Shown in pieces: positions 1 through 7,331 of a stretch of 8,949 nt of DNA. Every line of letters starts with the position of its first letter. Position 1 is the first letter of the stretch. Below the pieces are notes generated by a model. That model saw only the letters and a program-made list of their open reading frames with translations. It did not search any database and was not told where the DNA came from. Made by a program: the position numbers and the translations under genes. The stretch is from Desulfobulbus sp. (lineage in GTDB: Bacteria > Desulfobacterota > Desulfobulbia > Desulfobulbales > Desulfobulbaceae). The stretch covers positions 1-8,949 of the forward strand of contig JAQUEZ010000244.1 in the NCBI GenBank assembly GCA_028684915.1, written 5' to 3'.

Positions 1-117
1 TTGTTGAATTATCGTGTGCACGGTACAACAGATAATGGCAAGTGGGTTTTGAGTCGTCCAATTTATCTATTTTAAATGAAAAACATATTTCCTCCGGCAC
101 ATCAGAATCGACCGTTC

Positions 118-2007
118 TTATATCGACGGTTTTCTCACCGGCATCAGAGCATGAACAAAGTTGGACATGGGTCGGGTTGGATCGATGCTGGGTACAGGGA
201 GTTTACCGGCGCCTCCGGCGGTCAAGTTGTTGGGATTATTTGCATGCATGTTATTCTGGACAATCTGCTGCGCCGCGATGGCGTACCGGCGCGATGTGGC
301 GGCAGGTGTTCCCTCCGCGACCGCAGGATCAACATTGACCGTGACAATCGAAACCGTGTAATCGCTGTTCAGATAGATCTCGAAGGTCCGGAACTGCTGC
401 GGAAAATCCCGCAACGACGCGGTCTCCACCTGCCAGAAGCCCTGCTCCGGCGTGGCGGGATCCGTTGAGGGGAAGGCCTTCACCGTATTCATATGCCGAT
501 GTCCGGCTATCCACATGAGCAGATTTGGTGTTTTCTGCAGGGTCGTGACTAAATCAACAAGTGTCACGGCATTCCGGTGCTCGGGTGCGATATTTGCTGT
601 CTCGCCCCACCATTCCATTTCCGAGCCAATGGCCGCTACCCCAATGGGAATGTGGGCGGCGATAATCATCAACTGGTTGTCGGCTTGACCCTTGGCCAGC
701 TCGGCTTGCAGCCACGCCCAGCGCTCTGCGTCCAGGTAACCATGGCCATGAATATCGGTCGAACCGTCATCTTCCCTTTGCGTATCGTCCAGCACAATCA
801 TCTTGAGAGGGATTTTCGGGTTGGGCAGGAAACTATAACAGGCAAAACCGGGCGAGGCGTTTTTATCGACCAAATGAAAACCATGACCTGCAGGCGTGGT
901 GGTGGTATTGAAGAATTCTTGCACCCATTCTGTTCTCATCAGTGAACGACGATCCGGATCAGCAGTGATCTTCGGAGCTCCAGCAGCAAACGCCGGATCA
1001 GTGGAGGGGCCAGCATGGATGATTGATCCGTATGGAGTCGAACCATCGAGGACACCTGTGTAAAATCTCGGTTCAGCGGTTATTCGGTTGATATTGAACA
1101 ATGCGGGAAAGGTCTGCAGATTCGGGACAAGAATGTCGGCGATGGCCCACACAGAATCAGTGAGGTATGACGCCCTGAAACCGAGAGCCGGATTGGCATC
1201 CACGGGAAAAGAGCCGAGATAAAAATGATCATGGTTGCCCATTGTCTGATACCAAGGGATCGATGTATCTAATCCGGCTGCCTGGTACGGCTTTTGGTAA
1301 TCAATGGAATCTTCGCCAAGATGGGAACCAGAGCTGGGTCTAATCACTTTGCCATCGATGACATCAATGTACCACCGAAGCTCATTGTAAGACGTGCTGT
1401 TGCAGGTATCACCGAGCGAAATCCCGAAATCGAAAGGATTCTGTTTGTGCAGTGCATTCACCGTCTGGATTGCTGCATCTAACACATGCGTGGTGTACAG
1501 CATCACCGGCGAATAAACAGAAGTGTTGTTGTAGGCGAATCGCTCGGCCTGTTGAAAATAGATCAGTTGATTTGGCGCCTCCTTATCTGTGATGTGAATG
1601 TCTGAAAAAGTAAAAAAATTCAAAAATTTAGTTATTCTTGATAAAGAATGGTTGTTGTAATCCTTTGCCAATATATCTGTTCTTGGCACCAAAGTAAGGC
1701 CTGAACCTAGAGTCCATTTACCGTATCCAAACTTGTCGAATTGCTCGATCTTGAAAATTTCTGTTTTTGCTAGACCGGGGATCGTCCAGGGAAAGGAGAT
1801 CATCTCCTGAAGCGTCGTAACGACTTTTGGATTGATTGGATATTGCACTATCTTGACAGGGGTTTTGTCATTTCCAATCTCTCCGAAAGCATCCCGACTC
1901 AATGCCAACGTACCGAAAAAACCGGCGGAATAACACATGAACTCCCTACGTGTGATTGTTGCGGAATTAACTGAATCAGTGGTATTTTCTGGTGCGTTGA
2001 TAGGCAT
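118..2007 (-). CDS. Exported calcineurin-like metallophosphoesterase (TIGR03768/RPA4764-like)
   Basis: A 629-residue protein predicted to hydrolyse phosphoester bonds at a two-metal centre; the substrate is unknown. The metallophosphoesterase motifs appear in order: FSDIH at 134-138, GD at 199-200, GNHD at 257-260, AAH at 450-452 and GHRH at 502-505, giving the usual Asp, Asn and His ligands. Residues 19-37 read TRREF followed by a hydrophobic stretch, which looks like a twin-arginine signal and suggests export to the periplasm. The length and the large insert between GNHD and AAHIP (about 260-450) fit the TIGR03768 group rather than small cytosolic phosphoesterases; that family name is from memory. 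The ATG is preceded by AGGA about 10 bases upstream. The gene stands alone: 174 bases separate it from the gene upstream, and nothing suggests a shared role with the defence-type operon. Family call sure, substrate not. Confidence 0.9.
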   Translation of the reverse strand: MPINAPENTTDSVNSATITRREFMCYSAGFFGTLALSRDAFGEIGNDKTPVKIVQYPINPKVVTTLQEMISFPWTIPGLAKTEIFKIEQFDKFGYGKWTLGSGLTLVPRTDILAKDYNNHSLSRITKFLNFFTFSDIHITDKEAPNQLIYFQQAERFAYNNTSVYSPVMLYTTHVLDAAIQTVNALHKQNPFDFGISLGDTCNSTSYNELRWYIDVIDGKVIRPSSGSHLGEDSIDYQKPYQAAGLDTSIPWYQTMGNHDHFYLGSFPVDANPALGFRASYLTDSVWAIADILVPNLQTFPALFNINRITAEPRFYTGVLDGSTPYGSIIHAGPSTDPAFAAGAPKITADPDRRSLMRTEWVQEFFNTTTTPAGHGFHLVDKNASPGFACYSFLPNPKIPLKMIVLDDTQREDDGSTDIHGHGYLDAERWAWLQAELAKGQADNQLMIIAAHIPIGVAAIGSEMEWWGETANIAPEHRNAVTLVDLVTTLQKTPNLLMWIAGHRHMNTVKAFPSTDPATPEQGFWQVETASLRDFPQQFRTFEIYLNSDYTVSIVTVNVDPAVAEGTPAATSRRYAIAAQQIVQNNMHANNPNNLTAGGAGKLPVPSIDPTRPMSNFVHALMPVRKPSI

Positions 2008-2122
2008 GGTTTAATTATCCTAATCTGTATTGCACTGTTTATATTAAATTCTATCCTGATGTTCTTGTAGTTTTTCGATTAAACTTTGTTTGAATCAAGA
2101 TAGACAGGAGATATCGTAACTC

Positions 2123-2185
2123 GTAACGTTTGAATTCAGCGGACTGTACGGCTTTTTGCGTAGGTCCGGTGGAATGAGAGGTTAA
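2123..2185. repeat. Imperfect inverted repeat overlapping a gene's stop codon
   Basis: A long interrupted hairpin can form here: TAAC (2124-2127) with GTTA (2181-2184), ATTC (2134-2137) with GAAT (2172-2175), CGGAC (2140-2144) with GTCCG (2164-2168), and TACG (2147-2150) with CGTA (2159-2162), around a T-rich loop. Bulged bases break the stem on both arms. There is no run of T after either arm, so it is not a standard intrinsic terminator. The stop codon of the 2182-2859 gene sits in the right arm within GTTAAGT, which matches the integron core consensus GTTRRRY; the left arm only gives GTAAC/GTTACGA, a poor match. An attC-like recombination site is possible but unproven. Confidence 0.5.
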
Positions 2186-2859
2186 GTAGCATTGTATGCA
2201 ACAACCTGAATCCAACCATCCAAGTTTTTGCTATACCTCTTGATAAATTCAATTTGCTGCTTGAAGGTGTCCTTACGCTCGGCGTCGTAACCACCAGCAA
2301 CATACATCTGTCTTGTTGATGGTTTAATTTTAGAGTGCAGAACAAGATAGGTGGCGTGGCTATAACTATTATAAAAATTTTTAGCACCCAAGATAAAATC
2401 AACTCCGCCTTGGTTTAATCCCAGTTGATCTTTATTTTTGTCAACAATGTCGATCACTTTGTGGGATCTGGTGTGGCTAGATTTTTTTTGATAGTCCTCG
2501 AAAAAGTTGAATTGATGATTCCCGTTGGCGACAACCAATTTCTTATCTATTTTTATCAACGCAGAATAACACAAGGATTCATATGAAATGCGCATCGAGT
2601 TACCCGCAGGGGCGATATGTCCCAATGATAAAAGCTGTGTTGCGGTAACTACTGACTCAATAGCCAGGAAAATGTATCCTGAAACAGTAGATGCGCGAAT
2701 AGACGGGTTGTCATAACAAGGTGATTTCTCCAATAGAGTAAATGCTCGCGAGAGTATTCCTGAAAGCTCTTCAATTTCAGCTTTAAAGTCAGCTAAAAAC
2801 AACTTTCTAGACTCGGTGTCATCAACCATGATGTGCTTAAAAAGCTCTGATCTTTGCAC
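2182..2859 (-). CDS. Unrecognised 225-residue helical protein, GTG start
   Basis: I do not recognise this protein. It has no obvious signal peptide or membrane segment and looks mostly alpha-helical. Two stretches resemble conserved patches in bacterial DUF5677-like and HEPN-like helical proteins: RISYES at 90-95 and NSYSHATYLV at 164-173. That resemblance is weak and by eye only. The first codon is GTG, backed by a strong AGGAG Shine-Dalgarno five bases upstream; the next in-frame ATG at codon 11 (2829) has no comparable site, so I prefer GTG. The stop codon lies inside the sequence GTTAAGT (plus strand), at the edge of an imperfect inverted repeat. The start lies 18 bases from a conserved repeat block also found upstream of two other transcription units. 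Being beside a defence-type operon, it could itself be a single-gene defence or toxin protein, which is inference. Confidence 0.75.
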   Translation of the reverse strand: MQRSELFKHIMVDDTESRKLFLADFKAEIEELSGILSRAFTLLEKSPCYDNPSIRASTVSGYIFLAIESVVTATQLLSLGHIAPAGNSMRISYESLCYSALIKIDKKLVVANGNHQFNFFEDYQKKSSHTRSHKVIDIVDKNKDQLGLNQGGVDFILGAKNFYNSYSHATYLVLHSKIKPSTRQMYVAGGYDAERKDTFKQQIEFIKRYSKNLDGWIQVVAYNAT

Positions 2860-2864
2860 ACAAT

Positions 2865-2869
2865 CTCCT
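2865..2869 (-). promoter_or_regulatory. Shine-Dalgarno AGGAG fixing a GTG start
   Basis: AGGAG on the minus strand, five bases before the GTG at 2859. Its strength and spacing select GTG over the ATG ten codons later. Confidence 0.7.
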
Positions 2870-2877
2870 AGCTTCTT

Positions 2878-3090
2878 AACAAGTTGTTGTCCAGTTTCTG
2901 GTTAGCACTAACTGTCTTTCGCTAGGCTGTCAGAAAAACGGTGTTTTTTGGGATTAAATAACTGGAACAACGCAATTTTGATAGATAACCAGAAGCCGGA
3001 CATCATTCAATTAAAGTCTACTCGCGAGCTATCTTGGTATAAAATACCGGAAAAAAATCAATGTCCCGATGGTCAACACTCTTCCAATAA
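2878..3090. repeat. Intergenic repeat block, copy A
   Basis: This fills most of the 369-base gap 2860-3228, which has no gene I can support. It aligns over its whole length with copy B at 7486-7699. The best stretch is GATAACCAGAAGCCGGACAT and following bases at 2984-3008, where 23 of 25 positions match B. The part at 3031-3088 (TTGGTATAAAATACCGGA and onward to TTCCAAT) is also shared with copy C. It ends 18 bases before the GTG of the 2182-2859 gene, so it may carry that gene's promoter or leader, though I cannot place clear -35 and -10 boxes. A 94-codon plus-strand reading frame crosses it, but the frame is interrupted in copy B, so I do not call it a gene. Confidence 0.7.
2934..2948. promoter_or_regulatory. 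Short A/T inverted repeat within copy A
   Basis: AAAAAC, three bases, GTTTTT. The same arms occur in copy B (7542-7557) with a different four-base spacer. Conservation of the arms with a changed spacer hints at a protein-binding site or small hairpin. It is too short to be sure. Confidence 0.3.
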
Positions 3091-3097
3091 GTTGCAA

Positions 3098-3159
3098 CTA
3101 ACAGGAGAAGTATTGACTCATAACGTTTCGCATAATCAGCGGGCCACCCAAACTGCCCG
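3098..3159. repeat. Segment shared with 2101-2144, ending in a GC hairpin
   Basis: Bases 3098-3144 resemble 2101-2144 in the same orientation: both run ACAGGAG, then ACTC, then TAACGTTT, then CAGCGG. This is followed by a small hairpin, CGGGC (3140-3144) with GCCCG (3155-3159). No T tail follows, so a terminator is unlikely. It lies 3' of the GIY-YIG gene, as 2123-2185 lies 3' of the next gene. The rest of this gap (3160-3228) shows nothing I recognise. Confidence 0.45.
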
Positions 3160-3228
3160 TCAAGCCGAATATGTTCTTCCCGTCTATGTTAATGCGTTGC
3201 TTGGGCTTTCTTGTAATTATTCTCGGGA

Positions 3229-3777
3229 TTAGTTACATGTCCGAAAGTAGTCATCATAAAAATTATTTGACCGCATTGGCTCGATTGCCCAGTAGTAACG
3301 AACCCCTCTGCCAATCATTATTGCTCCTCTAAACTCTTCTTTCGGTTGGTATTCGTAATCACATTTTCTAGTTTCCATCTGTTTATTTTTTAGAGGTGCG
3401 CATCCATACAATTCCTTGAATTCAATAATTAAGGCCGCTTCTAAATCTTTATATGCTTCATAATTATTCCTGACTCGTGGAATGCAAACACCAATAAGGA
3501 AAGGAAATTCCCCTACAAGATCAATTAACCCCTTGAACCAATTTTTATGTTGAATAATTCTATCTTTAAAATTTCCTTCGCCAATATACAAAGTTGGTGA
3601 AACTCCATTAGGATAATTGATTGCAAATAGTCCGTTCGAACGAATTATATATACACATCTTTCAAGTTGTTCTTCACTGATATTGCATTCAGTCAGCTGA
3701 GGTAAAATGTTTTTCTTCCATGTGTTTCCTTGACTCCATTCTACCCAGTTCCATTGGATATCAACCTTAACTGGCAT
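3229..3777 (-). CDS. GIY-YIG domain nuclease-like protein
   Basis: A 182-residue protein whose middle carries the GIY-YIG nuclease signature: VYII at 42-45, LYIG at 63-66 followed by EG, Arg73 and His77 in KDRIIQHK, Glu113 in DLEAAL and Asn131 in PLKNK. These match the family's two tyrosines, catalytic arginine, metal-binding glutamate and late asparagine, so a metal-dependent single-active-site DNA cleavage role is expected. About 40 residues precede the domain, and 50 residues rich in aromatics and arginine follow it; I recognise neither. The ATG has GGAGAG about nine bases upstream. It is the last gene of the probable operon, 25 bases after the coiled-coil membrane protein gene. It is visibly more A+T-rich than the HerA and nuclease genes, so it may have joined them later. 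Alternatives are a homing-type or restriction-type enzyme. Confidence 0.85.
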   Translation of the reverse strand: MPVKVDIQWNWVEWSQGNTWKKNILPQLTECNISEEQLERCVYIIRSNGLFAINYPNGVSPTLYIGEGNFKDRIIQHKNWFKGLIDLVGEFPFLIGVCIPRVRNNYEAYKDLEAALIIEFKELYGCAPLKNKQMETRKCDYEYQPKEEFRGAIMIGRGVRYYWAIEPMRSNNFYDDYFRTCN

Positions 3778-3802
3778 TTAATCAATCTCTCCGTTCTTTA
3801 TA

Positions 3803-4333
3803 TCATGACTGGGTCATAACTGCCTGGATCAACCCAACAATATCCCTAAAGTAAGCACCCAAAGCAGCTCCAGAAATAAGCGTGATCAACCAGATAAAAA
3901 GTGACGCCAACTGACGGAGACGGCGTCCATTTGCGGCCTGATCTTGCAACTCCTTACGGAGTGACACCTCCATTTCCTCACGAAATGCTGTGAATTCTTG
4001 TTGGTTGGTTTTGGCGAGGGTCTCGTACCGTTGTGCCAGTTTTCTTTTTTCCTCTATTTCTGAGAGTAAGTGCTCCAAACTTTTACTTTGAGACTCGAGA
4101 TTATCTTTCATCTCAAAAATTATCGTGCTCGCTGCAGATATGTGATCACGAGCAGCGTTTACTTTATCTTTGACGTCCTGTTCGTCTTTAGGTGTTGGGA
4201 AAAAATCGGTGAAATACTTACCTACTGCACTAGAGGTAAATGTCTTGATTTGTTCGTCGGAATATATACGGCCAGTAATGAGACGGGAAAGTTCGCCTAG
4301 AATTTCAACGTAAAGATTACCGAACATTGACAT
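3803..4333 (-). CDS. Coiled-coil protein with one C-terminal membrane segment
   Basis: I do not recognise this 176-residue protein as a named family. Residues 1-65 form a soluble N-terminal part. Residues about 68-137 are charged and heptad-like, rich in Glu, Lys, Gln and Leu, and look like a coiled coil. Residues about 141-161 (LRQLASLFIWLITLISGAAL) are a clear single membrane segment, leaving a short tail. It is thus probably a tail-anchored inner-membrane protein that multimerises through its coiled coil. GGAG about nine bases before the first ATG favours that start over the ATG two codons on. It lies 80 bases after the HerA gene and 25 before the GIY-YIG gene, so it is likely transcribed with them. 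Membrane anchors are common as effectors or localisers in phage defence operons; that role here is inference. Confidence 0.8.
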   Translation of the reverse strand: MSMFGNLYVEILGELSRLITGRIYSDEQIKTFTSSAVGKYFTDFFPTPKDEQDVKDKVNAARDHISAASTIIFEMKDNLESQSKSLEHLLSEIEEKRKLAQRYETLAKTNQQEFTAFREEMEVSLRKELQDQAANGRRLRQLASLFIWLITLISGAALGAYFRDIVGLIQAVMTQS

Positions 4334-4413
4334 TAGTTATTCTCCGTGTTCAGAAGCCCAATGTCCAGCATCAACAACGCCGCGCAGCTGAGTATCGACC
4401 GTGTCCCATCATT

Positions 4414-6093
4414 CTACCTATACCATTCTGCTTTGATTGCCGCGATCTCCATGTCCCTCCACTCTTCCTGCCATAGTTCCCAGTATGGAATATCATTCGA
4501 CGAAGGCGCAGGGGCACATTGTTCGATTTGCACAATCGAAGGCAGAACGATAGATTCACCGACAAGCAGTGCTTCTCCCTGGCGGAATGAGGTCATCTTG
4601 TCAATCAGTGTTCCTAGAGAATCTGGGAGCAGTTTTTTAACGTATCCTTGGTCAACGGGATTTGTCAGGCGCATCGCGATGAAATTGTTACATTGCGAGA
4701 AGATCGTCTCTGAAATTTCGGATGGACGTTGGCTTGCGAGGAGTAAGGTTACACCATATTTACGACCCTCCTTTGCAATGCGCTCAATGGATGTTTTCGA
4801 AGAGCGATACTTCGAGAGTTCGCTGTTTGGTACGTACTTGTGTGCCTCTTCGTAGACCAGAAGGATAGGTACGTCGTTGTTGATCTTCTCATTCGGGTCC
4901 TTGGAGCATCGCAAACGCTTATAGATGTACCCGTACTCGAAGATCAGACGAGAAATGAGCGAGACCGTTATGCTGAGGACTTCGAAAGGTACACCGCTCA
5001 GGTCGATGACTGTAACGTTTGACTTGTTTTTTACCGAGTAGCCTAGGAGTGTTTGGAGCGTATCTTCAAACGTCACGTTCATCGACCCCGCGCCGAGAAA
5101 GAAATCGAGGCGACGGTCGTTGACCTTGCTTTCCAGCCGATTGACGAAGTTGGTGAGCTTCCCGAACAAGCTCCCTTGCGTCATTTTAGGTTGCCCCTTC
5201 CTTGCTCCGCTTGCGTACGTCTCGCCGGTATCAATCATCTCCTCATTTTTTGTTTTTGCGGTACCGAGGACGGCCTGAATGTCGAAGACAAGTGGGGAGT
5301 CTAGATGAATCTTCTGTTTATCGGGCTCTGACCCCTGAAATTTGTCCTTACGATCCTTGATGATGGCCTCTTTGAAGACGTTTCGCTGATTGTGGTCGTT
5401 GGCTTCCGTGTCTAGGAAAAACTCTTCAAGTTCTTCGCTATTCAGCATCCAGTACGGCAAAACTAGGTTCGAAACGTCGATGAAGTTGGCATCAGGAAAC
5501 GCGGACCGATATTCTGAGTGAATGTCGAAGACAATTACGTGAGAGTTGTTGAGCGTGAAGTCACCGGTCTTTTCCGCGACCGCTCTCTGAATAATAGTCG
5601 CGAGTGTATGGGATTTGCCAGAACCAGTTGACCCAACGATGGCGATGTGCTTATTGAAGAACTTATTGCCATTAACCGGTACTTGGACGCCGATATTCGA
5701 CGCAAGGCTTGAGAAACAGAAGCTCTCTTCGTCCCTGACCGAATCTGAGTAGATGCGCTTGATATCTTCAATCGTCGCCGGTTCGACATTCTTCGGTGGT
5801 ATCGCAAGTGAGTCGCCACCGCGCACGAACTTTCCGTCCCGTAAAACACCTAACGGGAATGCCTCTATCACGTGATTTCTCGTTCCATCGTCTCGGGCCA
5901 CAATTTGGAAGTTTTCGATGATGGCGATGAGAATGGCGTTCTCATTGTCGGCGATTCGGACATACGAGCCAACGCGAAGTGATTCCTCCGCAACTTTGAA
6001 ATCTTCCAACTTGTCGACGACGATGCGGACCTTGTCTGGGAAGACTGCGACCACTTGGGCATTGAGGTTGTCTTCTGTTGTTTTGACTGCCAT
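4414..6093 (-). CDS. HerA-type hexameric ATPase/translocase
   Basis: A 559-residue ATPase of the HerA/FtsK superfamily, which forms hexameric rings that bind or pump DNA or hold partner nucleases. The N-terminal 10-65 is a small beta region matching the HAS-barrel place. The Walker A loop is GSTGSGKS at 154-161, with FDIHSEY at 189-195 typical of HerA. Walker B is ILLVYEEAH at 410-418, with Glu415 and Glu416 as catalytic candidates. ERIAKEGRKYG at 437-447 carries arginine-finger candidates, and LLLASQRPSEI at 450-460 is the HerA sensor-like motif. The domain appears intact. GGAG six bases before ATG supports the start. Only 17 bases separate it from the upstream nuclease gene, so the two are surely cotranscribed. 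This pairing points to anti-phage defence rather than archaeal HerA-NurA repair. Confidence 0.95.
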   Translation of the reverse strand: MAVKTTEDNLNAQVVAVFPDKVRIVVDKLEDFKVAEESLRVGSYVRIADNENAILIAIIENFQIVARDDGTRNHVIEAFPLGVLRDGKFVRGGDSLAIPPKNVEPATIEDIKRIYSDSVRDEESFCFSSLASNIGVQVPVNGNKFFNKHIAIVGSTGSGKSHTLATIIQRAVAEKTGDFTLNNSHVIVFDIHSEYRSAFPDANFIDVSNLVLPYWMLNSEELEEFFLDTEANDHNQRNVFKEAIIKDRKDKFQGSEPDKQKIHLDSPLVFDIQAVLGTAKTKNEEMIDTGETYASGARKGQPKMTQGSLFGKLTNFVNRLESKVNDRRLDFFLGAGSMNVTFEDTLQTLLGYSVKNKSNVTVIDLSGVPFEVLSITVSLISRLIFEYGYIYKRLRCSKDPNEKINNDVPILLVYEEAHKYVPNSELSKYRSSKTSIERIAKEGRKYGVTLLLASQRPSEISETIFSQCNNFIAMRLTNPVDQGYVKKLLPDSLGTLIDKMTSFRQGEALLVGESIVLPSIVQIEQCAPAPSSNDIPYWELWQEEWRDMEIAAIKAEWYR

Positions 6094-6110
6094 TTGCGAC
6101 TCCGATTCGT

Positions 6111-7331
6111 TTAGATGATTGCCTTGATGTCTGTGAGCTTTTGCAGTTGGATCTGAACGTGCTTAACGGCATTGTTCGCGGGATCAAAGTAGCTTTTTCC
6201 TAAGTGAAACTGGTAGACCTCTCGAGTCTTCGTGACGGCGCCAACAGTCGCCTCAAGATCAGCGATTGAATTCAGCACTTTCAACTTTATTCCATTGTCG
6301 TGTGTGGCGGGTTTCGCAATCGATTTCACGCTGAAGTCGGCACCCTGGAAGTCGTAGCCGTCAATGAAGCCGAACTCCTCGGTCGCCAGCTCCTTCTTTA
6401 GTGCCACCAATTCGTCATTGGGGAGCCTGTGAACATAGACGTAGGGGCAGAACGACGATTTTCCATCGCGTTTGGTCGTCTTTGACCACTTCTCCGACAA
6501 TATGTGTAGCACATTTTTGAGATCACTCCGGACAAGTATTGCAGGGTCAACTTCGATGAGGAAAAAACGTTCGAACGGGGATAGGTTGAGGCCAGCAAAG
6601 TACTCTTTTCGCAGTGCAGCAAAGTGGGCTTTCTCACCCTTCCTCCGCACGAACCATTCGTTGAACAGCACGCCAGATGTGTCTGATCGTTCTATGAATG
6701 CCTTCTTGGTAATGGTGCGGCTGGCTGGCAATGATTGGATCGTTAACTCTCTCGTCAGGGCAAGGGCGTTATTGTAATAGAAGTACTCCGCCTCGAACTG
6801 CGTGCAGCCGTAAGCGGTCTTCAACTCCCGAATGACCTGCGCGAATTGATCCTCGAAACTCGCCGCGTTGACATCAATATCAAAAACCGACAGGAAATCG
6901 GTAAGGTCGACGTCACTAAGACCGAGTTCATCGTGATGGCGGCGCTCGACTTTACTTTCTCTGTACGTCAGGAAGTGCTTTTTCAGAAACGCAACGTCTA
7001 TCGGCAACGCCAGCTTGTGCTGGCCAGAGCTGTAATGTCCGCGGAGCAAATACTTGACGAGTGGCCTCCCATCATCTCTGATTTCCTTGAAATGAGACAG
7101 CATGAACATGACGGCTGGCTTGATAACCGAGTGGTTGTACTCTGTGCCCGCGTAGTACTTGCACTGCACGGCTGTAATTTCCGTTGCAGTGCGAATGTCG
7201 ACGTCTTCGATGCACTCGACAGCGATCGAGTCATCATGATTAGACAATTGGAGCACTTTCAGTATCGAGTAGTCGAACTGATAGAAATACCCGCGTATCG
7301 TGTCAACGGCGCTGCGGTCCGGGTCCGTCAT
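6111..7331 (-). CDS. DUF4297/Cap4-like PD-(D/E)xK nuclease paired with HerA
   Basis: A 406-residue protein. Its N-terminus has the features of the DUF4297/Cap4 type dsDNA nucleases: GYFYQFDYS at 14-22, then VECIEDVDI at 38-46 and VQCKYY at 55-60. The acidic residues around 42-45 with Gln56 and Lys58 fit a PD-(D/E)xK active site of the (E/D)...QxK form. Residues beyond about 130 are probably a partner-binding or sensing part that I cannot assign. Members of this group partner with HerA ATPases, and the adjacent HerA gene strongly supports the call. It is expected to cut DNA, phage or host, when triggered. The start ATG overlaps the stop of a 43-codon upstream ORF as ATGA, and GGGGA lies seven bases upstream. 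Assignment comes from motifs and context; a Mrr-like nuclease is the main alternative. Confidence 0.85.
   Translation of the reverse strand: MTDPDRSAVDTIRGYFYQFDYSILKVLQLSNHDDSIAVECIEDVDIRTATEITAVQCKYYAGTEYNHSVIKPAVMFMLSHFKEIRDDGRPLVKYLLRGHYSSGQHKLALPIDVAFLKKHFLTYRESKVERRHHDELGLSDVDLTDFLSVFDIDVNAASFEDQFAQVIRELKTAYGCTQFEAEYFYYNNALALTRELTIQSLPASRTITKKAFIERSDTSGVLFNEWFVRRKGEKAHFAALRKEYFAGLNLSPFERFFLIEVDPAILVRSDLKNVLHILSEKWSKTTKRDGKSSFCPYVYVHRLPNDELVALKKELATEEFGFIDGYDFQGADFSVKSIAKPATHDNGIKLKVLNSIADLEATVGAVTKTREVYQFHLGKSYFDPANNAVKHVQIQLQKLTDIKAII

Noticed and set aside
1..75. Plus-strand open frame from the window edge, 24 codons ending in TAA, with a protein-like end (LSRPIYLF).
   Set aside because: Too short to separate from chance, no start visible and no terminator between it and the convergent gene; it could be the end of a real gene outside the window.
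76..117. Strong GGAGGA followed by ATG on the minus strand, just after the metallophosphoesterase stop.
   Set aside because: The frame stops after four codons (MFFI), so no gene.
2878..3090. Classical sigma-70 promoter on the minus strand in the repeat blocks (TTGATT or TTGACT with TTATAC).
   Set aside because: Spacing between the candidate boxes is 13 to 15 bases and differs among the copies, so I cannot support a specific promoter.
3140..3159. CGGGC/GCCCG hairpin as an intrinsic terminator of the operon.
   Set aside because: The stem is only five pairs and no T run follows on the minus strand.
2948..3232. 94-codon plus-strand frame across repeat copy A.
   Set aside because: The matching frame in copy B has a stop codon, the composition is low in coding character, and it lies antisense to and inside a repeat; likely chance, or at most a coding fossil.
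4346..4855. 169-codon plus-strand frame opposite the HerA 3' end.
   Set aside because: It overlaps the conserved ATPase Walker B and sensor region on the other strand; no domain visible in it.
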